Origin: an uncultured Caulobacter sp.
GTDB taxonomy: Bacteria > Pseudomonadota > Alphaproteobacteria > Caulobacterales > Caulobacteraceae
Length of the DNA stretch: 38,189 nucleotides
NCBI GenBank assembly: GCA_937925635.1
Contig: CALALX010000096.1
Location: 1-38,189, forward strand
Direction of reading: 5' to 3'
Shown here: piece after piece, positions 24,207-31,795 of the stretch
Layout: each line of letters begins with the position of its first letter
How positions within the stretch are numbered: the first letter of the stretch is position 1
Notes under the pieces: generated by a model
Told to the model about the DNA's origin: nothing
The model's database searches: none
The model's input: the letters and a program-made list of their open reading frames with translations, nothing else
Program-made: the position numbers and the translations under genes

Positions 24207-24401
24207 CTAGCGGCGGCCGCCTTCAGATTCGCGATTGGCGTCGCGATCCATCTGGCCGCCCTGGTCCTTGCGGCCCTGCTCGCCCGCCTGGCCCGGCTGA
24301 CGGTCGCGCTGGCCGCCCTGCTGCTGTTGCTGCTGGTCCGGGTTCTGGCGCTGCGGGGTGTTCGGCTGCTGCTGGGGATTTTCGCGAGTGTTGTCGGCCA
24401 T
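24207..24401 (-). CDS. Gln-rich low-complexity microprotein
   Basis: 64 residues, almost wholly Gln, Asn, Arg, Asp, Gly and Pro: an N-terminal MADNTRENPQQQPN, six Gln in a row (about 24-29), then GGQRDRQPGQAGEQGRKDQ and a tail ESEGGRR. It lacks hydrophobic residues and must be intrinsically disordered. The case for a gene is a very good ribosome site, AAGGGAGAG, 6-7 bases before the ATG at 24401. The opposite strand has a long frame rich in Leu/Ala, but that has no start signal. Short Gln/Arg/Asp-rich hydrophilic proteins of this kind recur in Caulobacterales-type genomes as unnamed or stress-related genes; function unknown. Confidence 0.6.
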   Translation of the reverse strand: MADNTRENPQQQPNTPQRQNPDQQQQQQGGQRDRQPGQAGEQGRKDQGGQMDRDANRESEGGRR

Positions 24402-24532
24402 GAGGCTCTCCCTTGGTTACGCGCGCCGACCGGGCGGGGGCTGGTCGGCGCAGGAAGAGAACGGGTCCGAGTCCGCGACGTTCCGGCGGCGGCCATCACG
24501 CCTGCGGGAGATCGACGTCGGCTGCCCGACGC

Positions 24533-25177
24533 TCAGGTCGCGCGGGCGATGGATGTGATCGGCAGCGTCGGATCCAGCATCTGGCCGGCCATGCCGTACT
24601 CGGCGCCCTTGGTCGGCGAGACCGGCGCGCGATGCAGCGCCTTGATCACCTCCATGCCCTCGACCACCTGGCCGAAGACGGCATAGCCGAGGTTGTCGCC
24701 CGGCTGGCGTGGATCGGCGTCCAGGCCGTTGGACATGTCGCCCAGGCAGACGAAGAACTCGCAGGTCGCCGAGCCGGGCCCTTCCCGGGCCAGCGAAACG
24801 GCGCCGTTCTTGTGGGTCAGGCCCGTCTGCTTGGTCGACTCGTGCGCCACCGGCGGCAGCATGCGCTTGCCCTTGCCGTTCAGCCCGCCCTGCAGCAGCC
24901 CCACGTCGGGCATGCCGGCGAAGCTGATCGCCCGATAGAAGTGCGCGCCCTCCAGCCGGCTTTCGTCCACATATCGCAGGAAGCTGCCGGCGGTCAGCGG
25001 CGCGCGGTCGGGATAGACCTCGATGACGAAGGCGCCCTGGGCCGTCTCGAACCGGATGCGGGGTCCTGGGGCCGGCGGAATCGGCGGCGGCGGGGTCTGG
25101 CCGAGGGCGGACGTGGCCGCCGCGACGAGCGGCAGGCCGGCCAGTCCGCCTAGCACCTGTCTGCGATGATGTTTCAT
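24533..25177 (-). CDS. Exported cyclophilin-type peptidylprolyl isomerase
   Basis: 214 residues: a signal sequence with twin Arg (HHRRQVLGGLAG, Tat-like) to about 26, a Pro-rich linker (about 28-40), then the cyclophilin fold. The core has HFYRAI (catalytic Arg), LLQGGL, GAVSLAREGPGSATCEFFV and VFGQVVEGMEVIKAL. The usual Gln-Phe-Phe of the active site reads Glu-Phe-Phe here. Expected role is cis-trans Pro isomerisation in periplasmic protein folding. The gene is divergent from purL with 59 bases between starts. Confidence 0.9.
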   Translation of the reverse strand: MKHHRRQVLGGLAGLPLVAAATSALGQTPPPPIPPAPGPRIRFETAQGAFVIEVYPDRAPLTAGSFLRYVDESRLEGAHFYRAISFAGMPDVGLLQGGLNGKGKRMLPPVAHESTKQTGLTHKNGAVSLAREGPGSATCEFFVCLGDMSNGLDADPRQPGDNLGYAVFGQVVEGMEVIKALHRAPVSPTKGAEYGMAGQMLDPTLPITSIARAT

Positions 25178-25201
25178 GAGGCCGAGACTGCCTCGCCCGC
25201 T

Positions 25202-25230
25202 GTGACATTTCGAGCGGAATCCGCTAACAG
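25202..25230 (+). promoter_or_regulatory. Candidate purL promoter, leaderless
   Basis: GTGACAT, 14 bases, GCTAACAG, then six bases to the purL ATG. The spacing matches TTGACGS-N10-14-GCTANAWC; the -35 is weak (4 of 7). The expected start of transcription falls at or within two bases of the ATG, and there is no ribosome site, so purL mRNA may be leaderless. Confidence 0.4.
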
Positions 25231-25236
25231 CCCGGC

Positions 25237-27435
25237 ATGACCGCCTCCCCCGCGAAGACCATGGCCGAAACGGCCGTCGAGTTCGGCCTCAAGCCGGACG
25301 AATACGCCGTCATCCTCAAACGCCTGAACCGCGAGCCCAATCTCGTCGAGCTGGGCGTGTTCTCGGTGATGTGGAGCGAGCACTGCTCCTACAAATCCTC
25401 GCGCAAGCACCTCGGCAAGTTCCCGACCAAGGGGCCGAAGGTGATCTGCGGTCCGGGCGAGAACGCCGGCGTGATCGACATCGGCGACGGCCAGGCCTGC
25501 ATCTTCAAGATGGAGAGCCACAACCACCCGTCCTACATCGAGCCCTACCAGGGCGCGGCGACGGGCGTGGGCGGCATCATGCGTGACGTCTTCACCATGG
25601 GCGCGCGGCCGGTGGCGCTGCTGAACGCCCTGCGCTTCGGCGATCCGTCGCATCCCAAGACCAAGCGCCTGGTCAGCGGCGTGGTCGCGGGCATCGCCGG
25701 CTACGGCAACTGCGTGGGCGTGCCGACGGTGGCGGGCGAGACCAACTTCCACCGCGGCTACGACGGCAACATCCTGGTCAACGCCATGTGCGTGGGCCTG
25801 GCCGACGCGGACAAGATCTTCTACTCGGCCGCGCCGGGACCTGGCCTGGCGGTGGTCTACTTCGGGTCCAAGACCGGCCGCGACGGCATCCACGGCGCGA
25901 CCATGGCCAGCGCCGAGTTCGACGAGGACAGCGACGAGAAGCGTCCCACCGTCCAGGTCGGCGACCCGTTCGCCGAGAAGCTGCTGATCGAGGCGACGCT
26001 TGAGTTGATGAAGACCGGCGCGGTCGCCGCCATCCAGGACATGGGCGCCGCGGGGCTGACCTCCTCGTCGGTCGAGATGGCCGGCAAGGGCGAGGTCGGC
26101 ATCGAACTCGACCTCGACAAGGTGCCCCAGCGCGAAGAGGGCATGTCCGCCTACGAGATGATGCTGTCGGAGAGCCAGGAGCGGATGCTGGCCATCCTCA
26201 AGCCCGGCCGCGAGCACGAAGGCCACGCCATCTTCGAGAAGTGGGGCCTCGACGCCGCCGTCATCGGCTGGACCACCGACACTGGCCACATCGTACTCCG
26301 GCACAAGGGCGAGGTGGTCTGCGACATTCCGCTGGCTCCGCTGGCGGAGGATGCGCCGCTCTACGACCGTCCCTGGACCGAGCCGGCGAAGCCGCCGCGC
26401 CTCGACCCCGGCCAGGTCCCCGCCCCGACCGACTGGGAAGCGGCGGTGCTCAAGGTGGTCGGCTGCCCCGACATGGCCTCCAAGCGCTGGATCTGGGAGC
26501 AGTACGACCGCCACGTCATGGCCGACACGCTCGAGGACAGCGCCACCGGCGCCGACGCCGGCATCGTGCGGGTTCACGGCACGCGCAAGGCCCTGGCCGT
26601 GACCAGCGACTGCACCCCGCGATACGTCCAGAACGATCCCTACGAGGGCGGCAAGCAGTGCGTGGCCGAGGCCTGGCGCAACATCACCGCCGTCGGCGCC
26701 GACCCGATCGCCATCACCGACAACCTGAACTTCGGCAACCCCGAGCGCCCCGAGATCATGGGCCAGATCGTCAAGGCGATCGAGGGCATGGCCGAAGCCT
26801 GCCGCGCGCTCGACTTCCCGGTCGTGAGCGGCAACGTCAGCCTCTACAACGAGACCAACGGCCAGGCCATTCCGCCGACTCCGACGGTCGGCGGCGTCGG
26901 CCTGCTGGCCGACTACGGCCGGCGCGCGGACTTCTCCGGCCTGAAGGCGGGCCAGACGCTGATCCTCGTGGGCGTCAACACCGGCGAGCTGGGGGCCTCG
27001 ATCTATCTTCGCGAGGTGCTCGGCCGCGAGGATGGCGCCCCGCCGCCGGTCGATCTGGCGCTGGAGCGCCGGACCGGAGACTTCGTGCGCGGTCTCATTC
27101 AGTCCGGCGAAGTCGCTGTCGTGCATGACCTTTCCGACGGCGGTCTGATCGTCGCGGCGGCCGACATGGCGCTGGCGAGCAAGATTGGCGTCACGCTCGA
27201 CGCCACCAGCCCCGGCAACGCCCACCCCTTCCTGTTCGGCGAGGACCAGGCCCGCTACCTGATCGCCACGGACGCGCCCGATGCTCTGCTGAAGGCCGCC
27301 GCGGACGCCGGCCTGCACGCCAGCGTCGTCGGCCAGGCCGGCGGCGACGCCTTCGCGTCGAAGGACCTGTTCAGCATCCCGCTGGCGAAGCTGCGCGCCG
27401 CCCACGAGGACTGGATGCCGGGGTACATGGGCTGA
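25237..27435 (+). CDS. purL: FGAM synthase catalytic subunit PurL (small type)
   Basis: 732-residue PurL that turns FGAR, ATP and ammonia into FGAM, the fourth step of IMP synthesis, with PurQ and PurS. It has the tandem AIR-synthase-like halves: N-terminal FSVMWSEHCSYKSS, then SHNHPSYIEPYQGAATGVGGIMRDVF cut here as SHNHPSYIEPYQGA plus TGVGGIMRDV (about 88-113), GVPTVAGET, IQDMGAAGLTSSSVEMA; C-terminal half from about 440 with AVTSDCTPRYV, NLNFGNPERPE, GNVSLYNET and VVHDLSDGGL. Length and the lack of a glutaminase domain match the three-part enzyme. It is 1.8 kb after purQ, and a minus-strand pair lies between, so it is expressed separately. Confidence 0.97.
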   Translation: MTASPAKTMAETAVEFGLKPDEYAVILKRLNREPNLVELGVFSVMWSEHCSYKSSRKHLGKFPTKGPKVICGPGENAGVIDIGDGQACIFKMESHNHPSYIEPYQGAATGVGGIMRDVFTMGARPVALLNALRFGDPSHPKTKRLVSGVVAGIAGYGNCVGVPTVAGETNFHRGYDGNILVNAMCVGLADADKIFYSAAPGPGLAVVYFGSKTGRDGIHGATMASAEFDEDSDEKRPTVQVGDPFAEKLLIEATLELMKTGAVAAIQDMGAAGLTSSSVEMAGKGEVGIELDLDKVPQREEGMSAYEMMLSESQERMLAILKPGREHEGHAIFEKWGLDAAVIGWTTDTGHIVLRHKGEVVCDIPLAPLAEDAPLYDRPWTEPAKPPRLDPGQVPAPTDWEAAVLKVVGCPDMASKRWIWEQYDRHVMADTLEDSATGADAGIVRVHGTRKALAVTSDCTPRYVQNDPYEGGKQCVAEAWRNITAVGADPIAITDNLNFGNPERPEIMGQIVKAIEGMAEACRALDFPVVSGNVSLYNETNGQAIPPTPTVGGVGLLADYGRRADFSGLKAGQTLILVGVNTGELGASIYLREVLGREDGAPPPVDLALERRTGDFVRGLIQSGEVAVVHDLSDGGLIVAAADMALASKIGVTLDATSPGNAHPFLFGEDQARYLIATDAPDALLKAAADAGLHASVVGQAGGDAFASKDLFSIPLAKLRAAHEDWMPGYMG

Positions 27436-27450
27436 TGGTTGGGACTGCTT

Positions 27451-27504
27451 CGGGCGATAGCCCGTAGCTGTCCCTCAACACCATCCGAGGCTGTTGAGGG
27501 ACAG
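27451..27504. terminator. Double hairpin after purL
   Basis: First a CGGGC-GATA-GCCCG hairpin (27451-27464), then a perfect 13-base inverted repeat (27468-27480 with 27492-27504) around an 11-base loop. They lie between the convergent purL and CinA-C genes. No T-tract follows on either strand. A bidirectional transcript end or an mRNA-protecting structure is likely. Confidence 0.5.
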
Positions 27505-27537
27505 GAAACGCGCCCTGGCGGGACGCTTATCCAGTCC

Positions 27538-28026
27538 CTATCCGAGCACGTCCTCGAACCGTTCCAGCGCGAACCGCGCGAACAGCATCATGTTCTCCGG
27601 CCGGTCGCTGAGGCCGGTCTCAAGCGTGAAGCTCGCTTCGACCGGCCCGACCACGCCGACGCAGGTGTGCCCCGCCGCGTCGCCGTAGGGGTTGCCTTCC
27701 GGTCCCGCCGCGCCGGTCTCGCACAGGCCCCAGGTTCCGCGCAGCTTCTCGCGGATGCGGCCGGCCATGAACCTGGCGTAAGGCTCGGTCGAGGAGCGCA
27801 TGCCCTCCGGCAGGTCGCCGCGCTGCAGGCCGAGCAGGCCGCGCGCCACGTTCGGCGTGTAGGTCACCGACGCGCCCTGGTACCAGACGCTGGCCTTGGG
27901 CACCGCCAGCAGCGCCGCCGAGACCAGGCCGCCGGAGGAGGACTCCGACACCGCAACGCTCTCGCCGCGCTCGACCAGCCTGGCGGCGATCCGCTCCGCG
28001 ATGGGGATGAGGTCCTGAAAGGTCAT
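27538..28026 (-). CDS. Stand-alone CinA C-terminal (PncC-like) protein
   Basis: 162 residues of the CinA C-terminal family, which includes NMN deamidase PncC. Visible landmarks: AVSESSSGGLVSAALL (family ESCTGG), YTPNVARGLLGL, and ETGAAGPEGNPYG (family GIAGPxGG). Two points depart from PncC: the Cys-Thr of ESCTGG is Ser-Ser, and the Lys expected in the YSN-AK segment is Arg62. NMN amidase activity is therefore uncertain, so no symbol is given. Its ATG overlaps the M28 peptidase stop by ATGA, so the pair is coupled. The CinA N-terminal partner domain is at 6741-7502. Confidence 0.88.
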   Translation of the reverse strand: MTFQDLIPIAERIAARLVERGESVAVSESSSGGLVSAALLAVPKASVWYQGASVTYTPNVARGLLGLQRGDLPEGMRSSTEPYARFMAGRIREKLRGTWGLCETGAAGPEGNPYGDAAGHTCVGVVGPVEASFTLETGLSDRPENMMLFARFALERFEDVLG

Positions 28027-28928
28027 TTCTCCGTCTCCGGAAGGGTGTCGAGCTTCTGATCGAACAGGTGCGCGCCCAAGACCATTGAATCGACCACGTC
28101 GCGGAAGAAGGCCCGCGGGATGGTCGCGAAGTCGTCGGTCGGCTTGTGATACTCGGGGTGGTCCTCGACCCCGAAGTAGACCCACGGGATTCCCGCCTTG
28201 GCGAAGACGCCGTGATCGGACTGGTAAGTCCAATTGTCGAAGCTGTCGTCCGGCCCGGTGTCGTGGCCCTGCTTCAGGATGACCGGACCCATCGCCGTCA
28301 TGACGTCCAGCTGCCGCTTGACCCAGGCGTTGGCCGACCCGCCGGCTGCGTAGAGTTCGCCCTTCGCGTTCTTGGACAGCATGTCGAAATTGATGTTCAG
28401 CGCGATCCTGTCGCGCGGGACCGGCGGACTGGCGAGGAACGCCCTGGCTCCCTGCAGGCCCATTTCCTCGGCGTCGAGGAAGACGATCCAGATGTCGTGC
28501 CGGGGCGGAATGGCCCTGAAGCCCTCGGCCACCGCCAGCAGCCCCGCGACGCCTGAGGCGTTGTCGTCGGCGCCGTTGTAGATCTGGCCGTCGCGCACGC
28601 CGAGATGGTCGTAGTGGGCTGTCATCACGATCACCTTGCCGCCGCCGGCGGTTCCCGGGATGCGGGCCATCAGGTTGGTTCCGGTGATCGCCTCGCCGCT
28701 CCTGCGCTTGAAGGTGAACGCCTGGTCGACCGGCTCCAGGCCGATTTCCCGCATGCGGCCCAGAATGTAGAGTCGCGCGTCCGTCGAACCGTCCGTCCCC
28801 GTCCCGCGGCCCTGCAGGGCGTCGGAAGACAGGAAGCCGACATCCTCCAGCGCGCTGTCTCCGGGCCGGGCCAGCGCGGGCGTGGCCGCGAGCAGGGCGA
28901 GGAAGGCGGAGAACACGAAGCGGCGCAT
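28023..28928 (-). CDS. Exported M28 family zinc aminopeptidase
   Basis: 301 residues with a signal peptide (MRRFVFSAFLALLAATPALA, cleaved near 20) and a Peptidase M28 domain. All expected zinc ligands are present: His105 (TAHYDHLG), Asp121 (NGADDNASGV), Glu154/155 (LDAEEMG, catalytic Glu and ligand), Asp182 (NINFDM) and His257 or His261 (VEDHPEYHKPTDD). It should cleave N-terminal residues from peptides in the periplasm using two zinc ions. The start at 28928 is preferred to 28958 because it begins the signal peptide. Coupled by ATGA to the CinA-C gene downstream. Confidence 0.93.
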   Translation of the reverse strand: MRRFVFSAFLALLAATPALARPGDSALEDVGFLSSDALQGRGTGTDGSTDARLYILGRMREIGLEPVDQAFTFKRRSGEAITGTNLMARIPGTAGGGKVIVMTAHYDHLGVRDGQIYNGADDNASGVAGLLAVAEGFRAIPPRHDIWIVFLDAEEMGLQGARAFLASPPVPRDRIALNINFDMLSKNAKGELYAAGGSANAWVKRQLDVMTAMGPVILKQGHDTGPDDSFDNWTYQSDHGVFAKAGIPWVYFGVEDHPEYHKPTDDFATIPRAFFRDVVDSMVLGAHLFDQKLDTLPETEK

Positions 28929-29042
28929 GGTACCCCCGAGGTTTGTCGTCGATCTCAATGCGGGCTGAGCGGCGTCCGCGCAAGCGCGTCAGCCGCCGTT
29001 CAGCTTGGCCCTGCCAGGGTCGTGGAGAGAAAGGACCGCCCC

Positions 29043-29438
29043 ATGACGCTGCTCGCCGCCGCCCCGATCGTCCTCGCGACGCTGATCGCCCTTCCCGCCC
29101 AAGCCGGAGTCGCGCCCGGAGACACCCTGCCGAACGGTCGCCCCTGCCCCGTGGTCGTCTCGTTCGGCAGCTACGCCATGGGCATCGACCAGGCTGCCTA
29201 CAAGACGGTGAAGGCCTACGCCGCGCGCCATCCGCGGGTCCGGGTCGTGAAAGAGACACCCTGGGGCCGCGAAGGCGAGCGCACCCTGTGCCTGTCGACG
29301 GCGAAGGCCCGGGACGCCAACCGTGTGTTCGACGACCTGCGCGCGGCCATCGGAGCGCGCGCCCGCACCGGCCCGACGACCATCACCACGTCCCGAGGCC
29401 GCGCCTGGACCTCCAACCCGCACCGGCGGCGCTACTAG
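29043..29438 (+). CDS. Small exported protein, unknown function
   Basis: 131 residues with a signal peptide (TLLAAAPIVLATLIALPAQA, end near residue 21) and AAAGGA at normal spacing before ATG 29043. The mature part is basic, has two Cys (RPCPVV and TLCLST) likely joined, and a conserved-looking central stretch FGSYAMGIDQAAYKTVKAY followed by VVKETPWGREGE. The C-terminus is Arg-rich (RGRAWTSNPHRRRY). No family recognised. It is divergent from the M28 gene by 114 bases and precedes the serine hydrolase by 83 bases on the same strand. Confidence 0.75.
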   Translation: MTLLAAAPIVLATLIALPAQAGVAPGDTLPNGRPCPVVVSFGSYAMGIDQAAYKTVKAYAARHPRVRVVKETPWGREGERTLCLSTAKARDANRVFDDLRAAIGARARTGPTTITTSRGRAWTSNPHRRRY

Positions 29439-29521
29439 CGCCGGCGTACCGCTTTTTCGACTTCCCTTTTTCCCGCCAGCCCGGCCATCATGCCGGCAAC
29501 GAGAAAAAACGGGAGCGAAGC

Positions 29522-30760
29522 ATGGACGCCCAGTCGCAGTGGACCGGTCTCGACGCCGGCCGACTTGAGCGCATCACCGACCACATCGAGCGCAACTACA
29601 TTGCGCCGGGCAAGGTTGTCGGCTGCCAGGTGCAGGTCACCCGGCACGGCCACACGGCCTATGCGAAGAGCTTCGGCCACCGGGACCGCGAGCGACAGAC
29701 GCCGTGGAGCGACGACACCATCGTCCGCATCTACTCGATGACCAAGCCGATCGTGTCGGTGGCGCTGATGACCCTGTTCGAGGAGGGCCGCTTCCAGCTC
29801 GATGACCCGGTCAATCGCTACATCCCTGAATGGAAGAACCATCGTGTCTGGGTGTCCGGCGAGGGCGCCGGCATGGTCACCGAGGCGCCGAAGCGGCCGA
29901 TCAGCTTCCGCGACGTGCTCAGCCACACCAGCGGTCTCACCTACGGCTCGATGCTGGCCCATCTGACCGGCCTGCCGATCGAACACCCGGTCGACAAGGC
30001 CTACGACGAGGTCGGCGTTCGGCGCGGCGAGGGCGAGACGCTGGACCAGTTCCTGGCCAAGCTCGGCGAGGTGCCGCTGCGCTTCCAGCCCGGCGAGCGA
30101 TGGATGTACAGCCTGGCCACCGACGTCTGCGGCGGCCTGGTCGAGCGGGTGAGCGGCGTGCCGCTGGCGGACTACCTGAAGTCCCGCATCTTCGATCCGC
30201 TCGGCATGACCGACACGGCCTTCCAGGTCCCCGCGGCCAAGGCCGACCGCTTCGCCGCCAACTACATGCGCCTGCCCGACAAGAGCCTGCGGCTGAGCGA
30301 CGATCCGACGAAGAGCCCCTATCTGCGCGAACCCGTCTTCAAGTCCGGCGGCGGCGGCCTGGTCGGGACGATGGCCGACTATGTCCGCTTCGCCGAGATG
30401 CTGTGTCGGGGGGGCGAGCTGGACGGCGCGCGGATCCTCGGCCCGCGCACGCTCGACCTGATGACCCAGAACCATCTGAAGGGGGGCGCGGACCTCACCG
30501 AGATGGCGCTCGGCAGCTTCTCGGAGACCGACAACGCCGGCGTCGGCTTTGGCCTGGGCTTCGCCATGACCATCGACCAGACCCTGACCGGCGGCCTCTC
30601 GGCGGGAGACTACTACTGGGGCGGCGCGGCCTCGACGATCTTCTGGGTCGACCCGGTCGAGGACCTGACGGTCGTCTTCATGACCCAGCTGATGCCCTCG
30701 GCGACCTTCAACTTCCGCGGCCAGCTGAAGAGCCTCGTCTACTCGGCGATCGTGGACTGA
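29522..30760 (+). CDS. Beta-lactamase-family serine hydrolase
   Basis: 412 residues of the class C beta-lactamase/esterase superfamily (Beta-lactamase domain about 15-405). The nucleophile is Ser72 in IYSMTKPIVSVAL (SxxK with Lys75). The second motif is Tyr196-Ser in RWMYSLATDVCGGLVE, and the third site is WGGAASTIFWVDP, in place of KTG. LLSHTSGL-like text is present as VLSHTSGLTYG. There is no signal peptide, so the enzyme is probably cytosolic and an esterase (EstB-like), not an antibiotic-resistance enzyme. ATG at 29522 follows GGGAGCGAAGC. A minus-strand lipoprotein gene ends 4 bases after its stop. Confidence 0.9.
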   Translation: MDAQSQWTGLDAGRLERITDHIERNYIAPGKVVGCQVQVTRHGHTAYAKSFGHRDRERQTPWSDDTIVRIYSMTKPIVSVALMTLFEEGRFQLDDPVNRYIPEWKNHRVWVSGEGAGMVTEAPKRPISFRDVLSHTSGLTYGSMLAHLTGLPIEHPVDKAYDEVGVRRGEGETLDQFLAKLGEVPLRFQPGERWMYSLATDVCGGLVERVSGVPLADYLKSRIFDPLGMTDTAFQVPAAKADRFAANYMRLPDKSLRLSDDPTKSPYLREPVFKSGGGGLVGTMADYVRFAEMLCRGGELDGARILGPRTLDLMTQNHLKGGADLTEMALGSFSETDNAGVGFGLGFAMTIDQTLTGGLSAGDYYWGGAASTIFWVDPVEDLTVVFMTQLMPSATFNFRGQLKSLVYSAIVD

Positions 30761-30764
30761 GGCG

Positions 30765-31406
30765 TCAGTCGAAGCGCTCGCGCGCCCACCGAATCCGCCC
30801 CGGGTCGCCCGCCCAGGCGCGGCTCGCGGCGGCGGCGGCGCGCAGGGCCTGGGCCGACGCGGTGGTGCAGTTGTCGCCTTCGCCCGTCAGCCCGGGCAAC
30901 AGGTCCCAGGTCAGATAGCGCGTCGGCTGGCCTTGGCCCTGCGGGGGCGGCGGTCCGCACTGCACCGTCCAGATGTCCGCCGCCAGCAGTCTGCCGTCGG
31001 GGTCGCTGCTGACCGGACGCAGGCCGAAGTAGTTGTATTCCGCCACGCCCCTCTCATCGACATTCCCCAGCTGCAGTATCGGCGGGTCGCCATCACTGAC
31101 GACCAGGCCGAGCCTGTCCCAGTCGGGACGGCGCCGCGAGGCGCCCTCCGGCGTCCGCACCTGCCCGCCCTCGACGACGAACCAGGTTGCGCAGTCCGGC
31201 CAGCCGCTTGCCGGCCCGCGGTCATCGACGACACAGGGCGCCTCGCGATCGGTCGTCAGCATCAGGTCCAGCTTGTTCTCGACCAGCCAGACCCCGTCCT
31301 TGAGGGTCGGGTCGCCGCTCTGGTGGCCGAACAGCGGGGCTGTCGTGATGACGCGGTTGCAGCCGCCCAGCGACAACAGGAGCAGCAGTCCCAGAAGCCA
31401 TCTCAC
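30765..31406 (-). CDS. Lipoprotein of unknown function
   Basis: 213 residues with a type II signal peptide: basic start (MRW), hydrophobic Leu run and lipobox LSLGGC, so Cys16 would carry the lipid. The mature part has several aromatic and acidic stretches (DGVWLVENKLDLMLTTD, AEYNYFGLRPVSSD) and Cys in APCVVDD, DCATW, VQCGPP and DNCTT, enough for two disulfides. It ends in an Ala/Arg-rich helix. No family recognised. The start codon is GTG at 31406, with GGAG about 9 bases upstream. It is divergent from the BolA gene and convergent with the serine hydrolase. Confidence 0.78.
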   Translation of the reverse strand: MRWLLGLLLLLSLGGCNRVITTAPLFGHQSGDPTLKDGVWLVENKLDLMLTTDREAPCVVDDRGPASGWPDCATWFVVEGGQVRTPEGASRRRPDWDRLGLVVSDGDPPILQLGNVDERGVAEYNYFGLRPVSSDPDGRLLAADIWTVQCGPPPPQGQGQPTRYLTWDLLPGLTGEGDNCTTASAQALRAAAAASRAWAGDPGRIRWARERFD

Positions 31407-31551
31407 AGATCACGCTCCATCACGAACCGATCACGCCCTCGTGAAACTTGCGCTCGAATCCCTCGTTCCGCAAGGGAGCCTCGGCGCCGCATCAGCCGTT
31501 GTTAAGCTTTCTCGGGCATGGATCCGGGTCCATTCGTGGAGAAACCACACC

Positions 31552-31788
31552 GTGCCGATGTCCGCCGACGATCTCGAGAACCGCCTGCGCGCCGCCTTTC
31601 CGGACTCCGAGATCGTCATCACCGACCTGGCGGGCGACGGCGACCATTACAAGGCGCGCATTGTCTCCCCGGCGTTCAAGGGTCTACCGCGCGTGCGTCA
31701 GCATCAGCTGGTGAACAAGGCGCTGGCCGACGTGCTGGGCGGCGCCCTTCACGCCCTGGCCCTCGAAACGCTCGCGCCGGCCGACTGA
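31552..31788 (+). CDS. BolA/IbaG family protein
   Basis: 78 residues from GTG 31552 (or 76 from ATG 31558). The BolA fold is clear: an acidic N-terminal helix (DLENRLRAAFP), AGDGDHYKARIVSPAF, RVRQHQLVNKAL, and the C-terminal LHALALETLAP with the conserved His. BolA proteins bind [2Fe-2S] clusters together with CGFS glutaredoxins; one is encoded here at 32690. GGAG at 31538-31541 lies 10 bases before the GTG, favouring that start. It opens a plus-strand run: BolA, the reductase-like protein (7 bases on), glutaredoxin (60 bases on) and thioesterase (16 bases on). Confidence 0.9.
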   Translation: MPMSADDLENRLRAAFPDSEIVITDLAGDGDHYKARIVSPAFKGLPRVRQHQLVNKALADVLGGALHALALETLAPAD

Positions 31789-31795
31789 TCGACCC

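Noticed and set aside
24018..24686. Plus-strand Leu-rich frame opposite the Gln-rich microprotein.
   Set aside because: Hydrophobic run arises from complementing the Gln codons; no start signal, and the minus frame has a strong ribosome site.
25174..27405. 743-codon minus-strand frame opposite purL.
   Set aside because: purL is certain on the plus strand; the antisense product is low complexity with no family resemblance.
27538..29259. 573-codon minus-strand frame spanning the CinA-C and M28 genes.
   Set aside because: Only its 3' part is real (CinA-C from 28026); the upstream part is a shadow of the M28 gene in another frame.
29522..30760. Serine hydrolase as a true beta-lactamase resistance gene.
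   Set aside because: No signal peptide, no KTG triad and an esterase-like WGG motif; an esterase or peptidase-type role is more likely.
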